Part shown: piece by piece, positions 27,099-35,007 of the stretch
Position numbering within the stretch: position 1 is the stretch's first letter
How the letters are laid out: the number at the start of each line of letters is the position of its first letter
Assembly: GCF_004123795.1 (NCBI RefSeq)
Contig: NZ_MSSM01000012.1
Span: 1-46,258 of the forward strand
Source: Lacticaseibacillus chiayiensis
GTDB lineage: Bacteria; Bacillota; Bacilli; Lactobacillales; Lactobacillaceae
Direction: 5' to 3'
Length of the DNA: 46,258 nucleotides
The notes under the pieces: generated by a model
Databases searched by the model: none
The model's input: only the letters and a program-made list of their open reading frames with translations
Told to the model about the DNA's origin: nothing
Made by a program: the position numbers and the translations under genes

Positions 27099-27941
27099 AT
27101 GGCGAAGTTAGTGTTACAGACGGATTTTGGCTTGGTTGATGGAGCCGTGGCGGCGATGTATGGGGTCGCTTATGGGGTGGATGGCGACTTGTCGATTCAT
27201 GATTTGACGCATGAGATTCCGCCTTATGATATTTTTGCGGCGTCTTATCGGTTGTATCAGACAACGAATTATTGGCCTGAAGGAACAGTTTTTGTGTCGG
27301 TGGTGGATCCGGGCGTTGGCAGCGATCGGCGGAGCATCATCGCAGAGACGGCGGATCATCATTTTGTCATCACGCCGGATAATGGGACGTTGACGCATTT
27401 GGCGAAGTTTGTTGGGTTAAAGCGTGTGAGCGTGATTGACGAGGCGTCGCATGCGTTGCCTGGGAGTCAGGAGAGTCATACGTTCCATGGCCGGGATGTT
27501 TATGCGTATAACGGTGCGAAGTTGGCGAGTGGTCAGATTGCGTTTGAAGATCTCGGCCAACCGCTTGCGCCTGAGGATGTGGTGATGCTGCCGCTGGGCG
27601 AGGTGACGGAAGGCGATAACCAGATTGCTGGTACGATTGATATTTTGGATATTCGCTTTGGCTCGCTGTGGACGAATATTCCACTGGAGACGTTTAAAAA
27701 GCTTGGTGTGGAACCGGGCGAGTTGGTGCAGGTGTCGATTTATTATCGGGATCAGATGCGTTACCAAAACCAGATGCCATTTACGCGGACGTTTGCGGCG
27801 GTGCGGGTTGGCGAGCCACTGGTGTATGTGAACTCCTTGCTGAATCTGGGTGTGGCGATTAATCAGGATTCGTTCTCGAAGCTGTATCATATTGGCACTG
27901 GGGTCGATTGGCATATCACCGTGAAGCGGCTTTCGGTATAA
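27099..27941 (+). CDS. SAM hydrolase family protein (DUF62, SAM hydroxide adenosyltransferase)
   Basis: This 280-residue protein belongs to the DUF62 family, related to fluorinase and chlorinase, whose non-halogenating members cleave S-adenosylmethionine with water to adenosine and methionine. Family signs: KLVLQTDFGLVDGAVAAMYG with the catalytic Asp, HDLTHEIPPYDIFAA, FVSVVDPGVGS, ITPDNGTLTHL and GRDVYAYNGAKLA. The ATG at 27099 follows AGGGGGGA. It lies 109 bases ahead of an ECF transporter, and the next four genes seem to form one operon with it. The pairing suggests the transporter handles SAM, adenosine, methionine-related or similar molecules; that is inference. Confidence 0.88.
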   Translation: MAKLVLQTDFGLVDGAVAAMYGVAYGVDGDLSIHDLTHEIPPYDIFAASYRLYQTTNYWPEGTVFVSVVDPGVGSDRRSIIAETADHHFVITPDNGTLTHLAKFVGLKRVSVIDEASHALPGSQESHTFHGRDVYAYNGAKLASGQIAFEDLGQPLAPEDVVMLPLGEVTEGDNQIAGTIDILDIRFGSLWTNIPLETFKKLGVEPGELVQVSIYYRDQMRYQNQMPFTRTFAAVRVGEPLVYVNSLLNLGVAINQDSFSKLYHIGTGVDWHITVKRLSV

Positions 27942-28050
27942 TGGACTCGTTGCGCGGATCATGTCGATTTGACGCGATCCGTGTTGATGGGACGTTTTAT
28001 CCAACCTAACAGTGGAAAAATAGCGTTCATTCTTATAGGAGGATTCGGTT

Positions 28051-28611
28051 ATGCGAGATCACAAAGTTTTGAGTGTGCGGACAGTTGTTGCGATTGGTAT
28101 TGGCACGGCTATTTTATTTATTTTGAAGCGTTTTGCAGTTATTCCAACAGGCATCGCGAACACGAACATTGATATTTCCTATGGCTTTCTCGGTTTCATT
28201 GCCACGCTTTTTGGCCCAGTCGCCGGCTTTTTCATCGGCTTCTTGGGTCACGCTTTGAATGACTTTACCCAGTATGGCCAGCCGTGGTGGACATGGGTGT
28301 TTACGACCGGACTAGTTGGTATGGTGATTGGCTTGTTCTGGAAACGATTCAACATTGAAGCCGGCAATTTTGGCACGAAAAAGATTATCGCGTTCAATGT
28401 TTTGCAAGTGATTACCAATGTGGTGAGTTGGAGTTTGATTGCGCCGACACTGGATATCATTATTTACAGTGAACCGGCGAATAAGGTTTATGTGCAGGGG
28501 ATTGTTTCGGCGATTTCCAACAGTATTGCGACCGGCGTGATTGGCACGATTTTGCTGGTGGCGTATGCGGCAACTCGGACGCGTTCTGGCAGTTTGAAGA
28601 AAGAGTCTTGA
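28051..28611 (+). CDS. ECF transporter substrate-binding S component (UPF0397 family)
   Basis: This 186-residue membrane protein has five to six hydrophobic segments and the UPF0397 pattern: SVRTVVAIGIGTAILFILKRF, IPTGIANTNIDISYGFL, FGPVAGFFIGFLGHALNDF, and WWTWVFTTGLVGM. UPF0397 proteins serve as S components of energy-coupling-factor importers for vitamins or similar micronutrients. The TAGGAGGA site precedes the ATG. The ATPase and T-component genes follow at once, giving a complete dedicated transporter. The ligand is not established; a link to the SAM hydrolase upstream is plausible. Confidence 0.9.
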   Translation: MRDHKVLSVRTVVAIGIGTAILFILKRFAVIPTGIANTNIDISYGFLGFIATLFGPVAGFFIGFLGHALNDFTQYGQPWWTWVFTTGLVGMVIGLFWKRFNIEAGNFGTKKIIAFNVLQVITNVVSWSLIAPTLDIIIYSEPANKVYVQGIVSAISNSIATGVIGTILLVAYAATRTRSGSLKKES

Positions 28612-28612
28612 T

Positions 28613-30313
28613 ATGACGGTACCAGCAATTCAACTTGAACATGTGACCTTTCAGTACGACAGTCAGGCCGAGCCGACGCTGCACGATGTTAACCTGACGA
28701 TTCAGCCTGGCGAAAAGGTGCTGATTGTCGGGCCATCAGGATCGGGAAAATCAACGCTTGGCAACTTGATTAACGGCTTGATTCCGCATGCTTTTCCCGG
28801 GAAATTAAGCGGGTCAGTCAAGGTTAACGGTGCCGAGGTGAAAGATCAGAGTTTAGCCGCCTTGTCTGTGAACGTCGGGACGGTTTTGCAGGATCCTGAC
28901 GCTCAATTTGTCGCGCTGACAGCTGGCGAAGACATTGCGTTTGCCTTGGAAAATAGTGCAGTGGCGCCGAGCGAGATGCATGCGCGTGTTAAAAAATGGG
29001 CGGACCGCTTGAAGATTGGCGATTTGTTAGGGCAGGCGCCGCAATCACTTTCTGGCGGCCAAAAGCAGCGGGTGGCGATGGCAGGCGTCTTGATTGATGA
29101 AGGCGACGTGCTGTTGTTTGATGAACCGTTGGCGAGCCTTGATCCGGCAACCGGTGAAGCATCTGTGGCGCTGATTGACGAGCTGCATCAGGCGTATCAC
29201 GTTACCGAAGTCATCATTGAACATCGCTTGGAGGACGTTTTGCGACGGCCGGTTGATCGCTTGGTCGTGATGGCGGATGGACGCATTTTGGCGGATGACA
29301 CGCCGGAGCACTTGTTGCGCGGTCAATTATTGCAAAAAATCGGCTTGCGCGAGCCACTGTATTTGGAAGCGGCTGAGTTCGCGGGGATTGACTTGAAGCA
29401 GGCAGCGCATTTGTCAGATGCTGAAGCGTTTGACGCGCCGGAGCTGGGTTCGAAACTTGCAGCGTTTACGGAAGATGCACCCACTGTGGTCGCGGAGAAA
29501 CCGCAAGCCCCGCTGTTAACAGTTGATTCCTTACAATTTGCGTATCCAAAGGGCCGCCAGATTTTTACCGATTTGAACTTGGAGCTTCATCATGGCGAGA
29601 TGGTGGCGCTGGTTGGACGGAATGGCGTTGGCAAGTCAACGTTGAGCCATTTAATTGCCGGATTTTTGACGCCGGATGCCGGTCAGATTTCGTTGGAAGG
29701 CAAAGATTTGGCTGATTGGTCGGTGAAAGAGCGGGCGGATCAAATCGGTTATATTTTGCAAGATCCGAACCAGATGATCAGCAAGCACCTGATTTTTGAT
29801 GAAGTGGCGCTTGGACCGCGGTTGCGTGGTTGGGACGAAGCGCGCGTCAACGAGGCTGTTTTGGAAGCACTCAAAGTCTGCGGACTGTACCCATTCCGCT
29901 CCTGGCCGATCAATGCGCTGAGCTATGGCCAGAAAAAACGCGTGACCATTGCAGCGATTCTGGTTTTGGAGCCGGCGTTGATGATTCTCGATGAACCGAC
30001 TGCCGGTCAAGACTGGCGGCATTTTACCGACATGATGCGTTTTTTGACGAAGCTGAATGCGCAAGGGATTACGATGATGCTGATTACCCATGACATGCAT
30101 CTGATGCTGGAATATGCGCAGCGGGCGATTGTGCTCGGCGATGGCGGCGTGTTGATGGATGCCACGCCGGCGACCGTTTTGACTGATCCAGCGGTAATCC
30201 AACATGCGTCATTGGCGCAACCGAGCCTTTACCGGTTAGCCAAACGCCTGGGACTCGATCCGCTGGCCTTCACGCAAGCCGTCATCGATCAAGAACGGAG
30301 GGTCCGCCAATGA
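28613..30313 (+). CDS. ECF transporter ATPase with two ABC domains
   Basis: This 566-residue protein is a fusion of two ABC ATPase domains. Domain 1 has Walker A GPSGSGKST (about residues 40-48), signature LSGGQKQR, and Walker B VLLFDEPLASLD; domain 2 has GRNGVGKST (about 339-347), signature LSYGQKKR, and LMILDEPTAGQD. The two motors energise uptake through the S component and the T component. The ATG is one base after the S gene's stop; ATGA links it to the T gene. The fused form differs from the separate EcfA1/EcfA2 found elsewhere in lactobacilli and is typical of dedicated transporters. Confidence 0.94.
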   Translation: MTVPAIQLEHVTFQYDSQAEPTLHDVNLTIQPGEKVLIVGPSGSGKSTLGNLINGLIPHAFPGKLSGSVKVNGAEVKDQSLAALSVNVGTVLQDPDAQFVALTAGEDIAFALENSAVAPSEMHARVKKWADRLKIGDLLGQAPQSLSGGQKQRVAMAGVLIDEGDVLLFDEPLASLDPATGEASVALIDELHQAYHVTEVIIEHRLEDVLRRPVDRLVVMADGRILADDTPEHLLRGQLLQKIGLREPLYLEAAEFAGIDLKQAAHLSDAEAFDAPELGSKLAAFTEDAPTVVAEKPQAPLLTVDSLQFAYPKGRQIFTDLNLELHHGEMVALVGRNGVGKSTLSHLIAGFLTPDAGQISLEGKDLADWSVKERADQIGYILQDPNQMISKHLIFDEVALGPRLRGWDEARVNEAVLEALKVCGLYPFRSWPINALSYGQKKRVTIAAILVLEPALMILDEPTAGQDWRHFTDMMRFLTKLNAQGITMMLITHDMHLMLEYAQRAIVLGDGGVLMDATPATVLTDPAVIQHASLAQPSLYRLAKRLGLDPLAFTQAVIDQERRVRQ

Positions 30314-31134
30314 ACTCACTTTTTGGGTACGACCCGAAAGACACCTGGCTGCATCGCTTGACCGGTGCCACCAAAATGCTGGCGTTTCTCGGCATCTCGG
30401 TGATTGTGATGGCGAGTTACGACACGCGCTTTGTGTGCGCCGTGATGCTGGCGTCGATTATTTTGTTTGCCCAAGCCAAAATCCGCTGGCACCAAATTAG
30501 CCTCGTCGTGAAGATCATTACGATTTTTGCGGTGGTGAATCTGTTGCTGGTGTTCGTCTTTTCGCCACAATATGGCGTCGGGCTATACGGCAGCAAGCAT
30601 GTTTTGCTGAACGCCGGCTACTTCACGATCACGCAAGAGCAATTATTCTATGAACTAAATTTGGCGTTGAAATACATCGTGACCGTGCCGCTTGCCTTGA
30701 TCTTCTTGATTACCACCAACCCCAGCGAATTCGCGGCCAGCCTCAACAAGTTGCACGTTTCGTATCGCATCAGTTACTCGGTTGCGTTGGCACTCCGCTA
30801 CATCCCGGATGTGCAAGCCAACTTTCGGCAGATCAGCCTCGCGCAACAGGCCCGTGGTTACGAACTGTCACGCAAAGCCAAACTGTTCCAGCGTTTAAAA
30901 GGCATGGGGCAGATTTTGATGCCATTGATTTTTACCAGTCTTGATCGCATTGATCAGATTAGCCAGGCGATGGAGCTCCGGCGTTTTGGCACAGGTAAAC
31001 GCCGGACGTGGTATATGGATCAACCGTTGCGGACGCCGGATTGGTTGGTGCTGGTGGGCGTTGTGGTGATTATTTTGGTTGGTTTGGTGCTGTTTAAGGT
31101 GAATGGTGGACGGTTTTATAATCCGTTTCGGTGA
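30310..31134 (+). CDS. ecfT: ECF transporter transmembrane T component
   Basis: This 274-residue protein has five to six hydrophobic segments (KMLAFLGISVIVMASYD, ISLVVKIITIFAVVNLLLVF and others) and the two coupling-helix motifs of EcfT, with ARG in ISLAQQARGYELSR (about residue 180) and a second MELRRFGTGKRR (about 223). These helices contact the ATPases. Its ATG overlaps the stop of the ATPase gene in ATGA. It completes the S-AA-T transporter. Confidence 0.92.
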   Translation: MNSLFGYDPKDTWLHRLTGATKMLAFLGISVIVMASYDTRFVCAVMLASIILFAQAKIRWHQISLVVKIITIFAVVNLLLVFVFSPQYGVGLYGSKHVLLNAGYFTITQEQLFYELNLALKYIVTVPLALIFLITTNPSEFAASLNKLHVSYRISYSVALALRYIPDVQANFRQISLAQQARGYELSRKAKLFQRLKGMGQILMPLIFTSLDRIDQISQAMELRRFGTGKRRTWYMDQPLRTPDWLVLVGVVVIILVGLVLFKVNGGRFYNPFR

Positions 31135-31156
31135 GACGTAGGAGGAGCAGCATTTG

Positions 31157-32737
31157 ATGTTCGATAATCAGGTATCCCCTGAAGTAGCAGCTCAATTTAA
31201 TCAATACTGGCCAAAGTTTGTGGACAGTGAACAATACCAAAACTTAAAGGTGGGAAAGGATTTTAAGGATGTGCCAGCAGCGGTGGTTCAGCAGTTTCTC
31301 GGCTCGATGGCTGATCTCGGTGAGTTGGCGCTAAGTCAGTGGCGAGTTGATAATATTCGTGAGAGTGTCGAGGCGCTTGTTAATGCAGCTCCCCAAGATG
31401 TTTATGGCGCGATTATAGCGACAACGGGATTATTGACCATTCAACAATTCTTGGATTGGCTACTGGCGACGCATCAACTGCCCTTGCCTCAGGCCGATGT
31501 TGATCACGTGATGCTTGATGTCATGACGCAGGCTAACTCTGAATTTGCTCCTGAAAAATTTTCTTTGGGTAACGACGATGATCAAGCTGATGATCAAGTG
31601 AACAACCTTGCATTAGCGTTTGCAAGTGAAGCAAGGCAGGGCAGATTTGATTCGTCGCTTCCTCAATGGCGCGAGGCAACAGCTAATCGCATTAAAGCAG
31701 AAATCGAATCACTAGTTGACCGGTTTTTTGACGATAAAACGGTCCGGCAAGCGTTGCCGGAAAAAACATCGCTGGCCCATGTAAAAATGCTCGTCTCAAC
31801 GCTGACTATGAGAATATACGATCAGTTTCGCAAAACCCCAAAAGCTTGGACGAAAGAAGCTGTCGAACATGTCATGACGGGCTACTTTGTTTCCAATCTT
31901 CTTATTACTGCAGAAGCCTATACGACGATCGATCCAATTTTGACCGCTTTTGTCGATTTTATGGTGTCAAAAAATTATATTCGGCCAGTTGTTGGCAAAC
32001 GTGTTCAACGTGGTATCAAAGAGGCGGCACCAAAAATGATTGCTTTGGCCCAAGATTCAGACAATTATGGGCCAGCTAAAACTGTGGGCATGGCGATGCT
32101 GACTGCCGGCCTTGACCCAGCCGATCCGGTCGCGGCAGATGAATTTTTAAATGATTATCATGAGGTTGAACAAGTACGGCGGGCGGTTCAAGGTTTGCCA
32201 TATCATGAGGAGGATGTCTACCAACCTGACGATGCGTATCACACGCTACCACATGTTGATACATTTGATGGCCAGCAATGGCAGTTAGCAACAGCGACAC
32301 AGGTTCATCATCAAATGATCAAGTATGCTCGCTTGCTTTGGATCGATGAGGATAGTGCAGATATGCGTGGCGCGTGGGCACAGTCCGATATTGTTGATGC
32401 CCTTGTAACCATGGGGGATGCGATGTATGCGGAATATTTAGAGACCCCCGAGACATGGCACGCTGACAATTTCTATATGTATCTCGAACATGTTGTGGAC
32501 CATCGACCGTTAATCGACTTCCAAAGAATCCTTGCTGGCGGGACGTACCTGATCGTGTATTTGTTGAAGACCGGAAGAATGACACAAGAGCGAGAAGAAC
32601 AGTTGATGGAAACGTTTGTCGATGCTGAGGGTCATTTATTGCAGCGGAATAGTCCATTTAAGAAAACCACTTTCCAACCGCATCGCAAGCAAAAGAAACA
32701 CAAAAAGCCGAAAAAGAAGAAGCGTTGGAAACGTTAG
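31157..32737 (+). CDS. Large unknown soluble protein with a lysine-rich tail
   Basis: This 526-residue soluble protein begins MFDNQVSPEVAAQFNQYWPK and is mostly helical and acidic, with no catalytic motif that I recognise. Its last 25 residues are strongly basic (HRKQKKHKKPKKKKRWKR), which suggests RNA, DNA or membrane-surface binding. GGAGGAG precedes the ATG at 31157 (a TTG at 31154 is less likely). It starts 22 bases after ecfT and is followed by a terminator, so it may be the last gene of the SAM hydrolase/ECF operon. Confidence 0.75.
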   Translation: MFDNQVSPEVAAQFNQYWPKFVDSEQYQNLKVGKDFKDVPAAVVQQFLGSMADLGELALSQWRVDNIRESVEALVNAAPQDVYGAIIATTGLLTIQQFLDWLLATHQLPLPQADVDHVMLDVMTQANSEFAPEKFSLGNDDDQADDQVNNLALAFASEARQGRFDSSLPQWREATANRIKAEIESLVDRFFDDKTVRQALPEKTSLAHVKMLVSTLTMRIYDQFRKTPKAWTKEAVEHVMTGYFVSNLLITAEAYTTIDPILTAFVDFMVSKNYIRPVVGKRVQRGIKEAAPKMIALAQDSDNYGPAKTVGMAMLTAGLDPADPVAADEFLNDYHEVEQVRRAVQGLPYHEEDVYQPDDAYHTLPHVDTFDGQQWQLATATQVHHQMIKYARLLWIDEDSADMRGAWAQSDIVDALVTMGDAMYAEYLETPETWHADNFYMYLEHVVDHRPLIDFQRILAGGTYLIVYLLKTGRMTQEREEQLMETFVDAEGHLLQRNSPFKKTTFQPHRKQKKHKKPKKKKRWKR

Positions 32738-32775
32738 CTGGGGTTCACGAGTAGCAGTCTGTTTTCGTGGTTTAT

Positions 32776-32813
32776 AAAAAGTTCGATGGTCATTTGATCG
32801 TCGGGCTTTTTTG
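32776..32813 (+). terminator. Intrinsic terminator after the unknown gene
   Basis: AAAGTTCGATG (32778-32788) pairs with CGTCGGGCTTT (32799-32809), with some G-T pairs, followed by T residues. Confidence 0.75.
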
Positions 32814-32878
32814 TCATGTAAATTCCTGCGAAGCTTCGTCCGAGAAAGCTATTTTCCGGAAGTTTACGGAAAGCACAA

Positions 32879-32936
32879 TTGCCATAAGTGTTATGGCAAA
32901 AGAAAAACTTAAAGCGCTTACTTTCTTGGCTATACT
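32879..32936 (+). promoter_or_regulatory. Operon D promoter region: palindrome, cre box and -10
   Basis: TTGCCATAA (32879-32887), GTG, then TTATGGCAA (32891-32899) is a perfect nine-base palindrome. The cre-like TTAAAGCGCTTACT (32909-32922) follows and overlaps a weak -35 (TTAAAG), with TATACT (32931-32936) as -10. The palindrome sits where an activator would bind, perhaps the LicR-like protein at 36383. Confidence 0.62.
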
Positions 32937-32974
32937 AGGTTTACAAGTTAGCTGAGAAACAAGGAGGATCCGTT

Positions 32975-33310
32975 GTGGAGAAAGAAATTAATACCGATGA
33001 AGGTTCAATGCAGATTATTCTGCACGCGGGGAATGCTAAAAGTAGTGCATTTGAAGCATTGAAAGAAGTCAAGCTTGGCCACATTGAGAGCTACAGAAAG
33101 AACTATCAAACAGCGAAGTCTGAACTGGTTTTAGCTGAAAAAGCCCATGCGGTTTTGTTGCGCGATTTGGCTAACGCGAATCGAATGAAAGACGTTGATC
33201 TACTTTTAGTCCATGCTGAAGGGCATTTATCATCCACAGATATCGCAGTTCAGTTGATTGGTGAAATCGGTGAGATCTTGAAGTGGAAAGGGGAATTAGA
33301 GAATGCGTAA
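32975..33310 (+). CDS. PTS lactose/cellobiose-type EIIA (operon D)
   Basis: This 111-residue EIIA shows MQIILHAGNAKSSAFEALKE and the phosphorylated His80 in LLVHAEGHLSS, where the usual VHAQDH has become VHAEGH. The start is a GTG at 32975 after AAGGAGG. It is the first gene of operon D and overlaps the GH1 gene by eight bases, implying coupled translation. Confidence 0.9.
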   Translation: MEKEINTDEGSMQIILHAGNAKSSAFEALKEVKLGHIESYRKNYQTAKSELVLAEKAHAVLLRDLANANRMKDVDLLLVHAEGHLSSTDIAVQLIGEIGEILKWKGELENA

Positions 33311-34694
33311 AGATTTTCTATGGGGAAGTGCGACCGCTTCTTACCAATGTGAAGGAGCTTGGAATGAAGACGGTCGGGTCGAATCAATATGGGATCGCTA
33401 CTTGCACGAACATCATTTGGAAAATGGTGACGTTGCCAGTGACTTTTACCATCATTATGAAGAAGATATCAAGATGATGAAGGCGGGTGGTCAAAATGCT
33501 TATCGCTTTTCGCTATCTTGGCCGCGAATCATCTCAGATCGCGAAGGGACGATCAATCCTTTAGGCGTTGATTTCTATAACCGTGTGATCGACTGTTGCC
33601 TGGAAAATGATATTACACCGTTTGTGACCATCTATCACTGGGATCTACCGCAATACTGGCAAGAGACAGGCGGATGGTTGGATCACAATGTCTGCGCAGC
33701 TTATGATCAATATGCTAAAGTTTGTTTTGACAACTTTGGTGATCGTGTGAATTACTGGGCAACGTTTAATGAACCAAAATGGTGTTTAGTCAATGGCTAT
33801 CTGATCGGTAACTACCCGCCTGGCGAACATGACGTACAACATACAATGGATGCAGCTTATAACATGATGTTTGCGAGTGCTTTGGCTGTACGCACCTTCC
33901 GACAAGGAAACTATCAAGGCAAGATTGGCATCGTCCATAGTTATACCCCCGTTGATGGTGTGGATAACACGATTCAGACCCAGATTGCAGTACGCAATGC
34001 CGATAATTACAGCAATAATTGGGTACTTGATACTGCGGCCCTTGGCGAATTTCCGATTGATCTCGTAACGCGGCTTTCCCATGACTATGACATCAGCTTG
34101 ATGAAACCTGACGAGCTCAAAATTATTAAAGATAATACGGTGGACTTCTTGGGGCTTAATTATTATGCTCGCTCACTAGTTAAGCCTTATACTCGTGGCG
34201 AAACGCAATTACAATTCAATAATACTGGTAAACCGGGATCGACCAAGATTGTGCTAAAAGATTGGTTCGAGCAGGTCATGGATCCTAAAAGTGAATTTAC
34301 AGAATGGGATACGGAAATCTATCCGCGTGGCTTGTATGATGGCTTGAAGAAAGCTTATGCCAAATACAATATACCAATTTATGTCACAGAAAACGGTGTC
34401 GGCGTACGTGAGGATGTGTCTGTGCCAAAAGTTCAAGATGATTGGCGCATCATTTATATGAATGATCATATCAATGCCATTATGAATGCGGTTGATGATG
34501 GTTGTGACATTCGCGGATACTTTGCATGGTCGACTATGGATCTTTATTCTTGGAAAAACGGCGTAGAAAAACGCTATGGGCTAGTCGCGGTTGATTTCGA
34601 TCATCATTTAGAGCGGCTGCCAAAAGCTTCTTTTGACTGGTTTAAGACAGTAGCAGATTCAAATGGGGACGCGATTAAGCGGCAAGCGTATTAA
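33303..34694 (+). CDS. GH1 6-phospho-beta-glycosidase, LacG-like (operon D)
   Basis: This 463-residue family 1 enzyme has DFLWGSATASYQCEGAWNEDG, acid/base Glu157 in ATFNEPKW, nucleophile Glu363 in YVTENGVG, and the phosphate-binding segment DLYSWKNGVEKRYG. That Ser-Trp pair is the arrangement of lactococcal 6-phospho-beta-galactosidase (LacG), where Trp favours galactosides; the two other GH1 enzymes here have Ser-Tyr and Ser-Ala. It may therefore cleave a 6-phospho-beta-galactoside or have dual specificity. The ATG at 33303 follows AAAGGGG. It lies between IIA and IIB genes, an order unlike operons A and C. Confidence 0.9.
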   Translation: MRKDFLWGSATASYQCEGAWNEDGRVESIWDRYLHEHHLENGDVASDFYHHYEEDIKMMKAGGQNAYRFSLSWPRIISDREGTINPLGVDFYNRVIDCCLENDITPFVTIYHWDLPQYWQETGGWLDHNVCAAYDQYAKVCFDNFGDRVNYWATFNEPKWCLVNGYLIGNYPPGEHDVQHTMDAAYNMMFASALAVRTFRQGNYQGKIGIVHSYTPVDGVDNTIQTQIAVRNADNYSNNWVLDTAALGEFPIDLVTRLSHDYDISLMKPDELKIIKDNTVDFLGLNYYARSLVKPYTRGETQLQFNNTGKPGSTKIVLKDWFEQVMDPKSEFTEWDTEIYPRGLYDGLKKAYAKYNIPIYVTENGVGVREDVSVPKVQDDWRIIYMNDHINAIMNAVDDGCDIRGYFAWSTMDLYSWKNGVEKRYGLVAVDFDHHLERLPKASFDWFKTVADSNGDAIKRQAY

Positions 34695-34713
34695 TAACTC
34701 AAGGAGGAGAATC

Positions 34714-35004
34714 ATGAAAAATATCATGTTAATTTGCAATGCAGGTATGTCGACAGGAATTTTGGCGAAGAAGATCCAAGCAGCATCTAATGACACGATT
34801 AAGGTTCATGCTTATGCTGAAGCTGAGTACGAAGACTACTTGGATGGCGTCGATTTGATTTTAGTCAGTCCGCAGATTCGTTTTTTAGCCGACGATATTG
34901 CGGCAAAATCGCACAAGACCGTCAAGACTATCGCTCCACAAAAGTACGGCATGATGGATGGTAAAGGAATCTATCAGGACATTGTGAATGAGATCGGGGG
35001 TTAA
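34714..35004 (+). CDS. PTS lactose/cellobiose-type EIIB (operon D)
   Basis: This 96-residue EIIB has the phospho-acceptor Cys8 in IMLICNAGMSTGILAKK, then LILVSPQIRFL and the APQKYGMMDGKGIY ending. The ATG at 34714 follows AAGGAGGAG; a longer frame from 34663 lies within the GH1 gene and was rejected. It is followed after three bases by EIIC. Confidence 0.92.
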   Translation: MKNIMLICNAGMSTGILAKKIQAASNDTIKVHAYAEAEYEDYLDGVDLILVSPQIRFLADDIAAKSHKTVKTIAPQKYGMMDGKGIYQDIVNEIGG

Positions 35005-35007
35005 ATC

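Noticed and set aside
27417-28004. 195-codon reverse-strand frame across the SAM hydrolase gene
   Set aside because: Arg/His-rich translation typical of antisense shadows of GC-rich codons.
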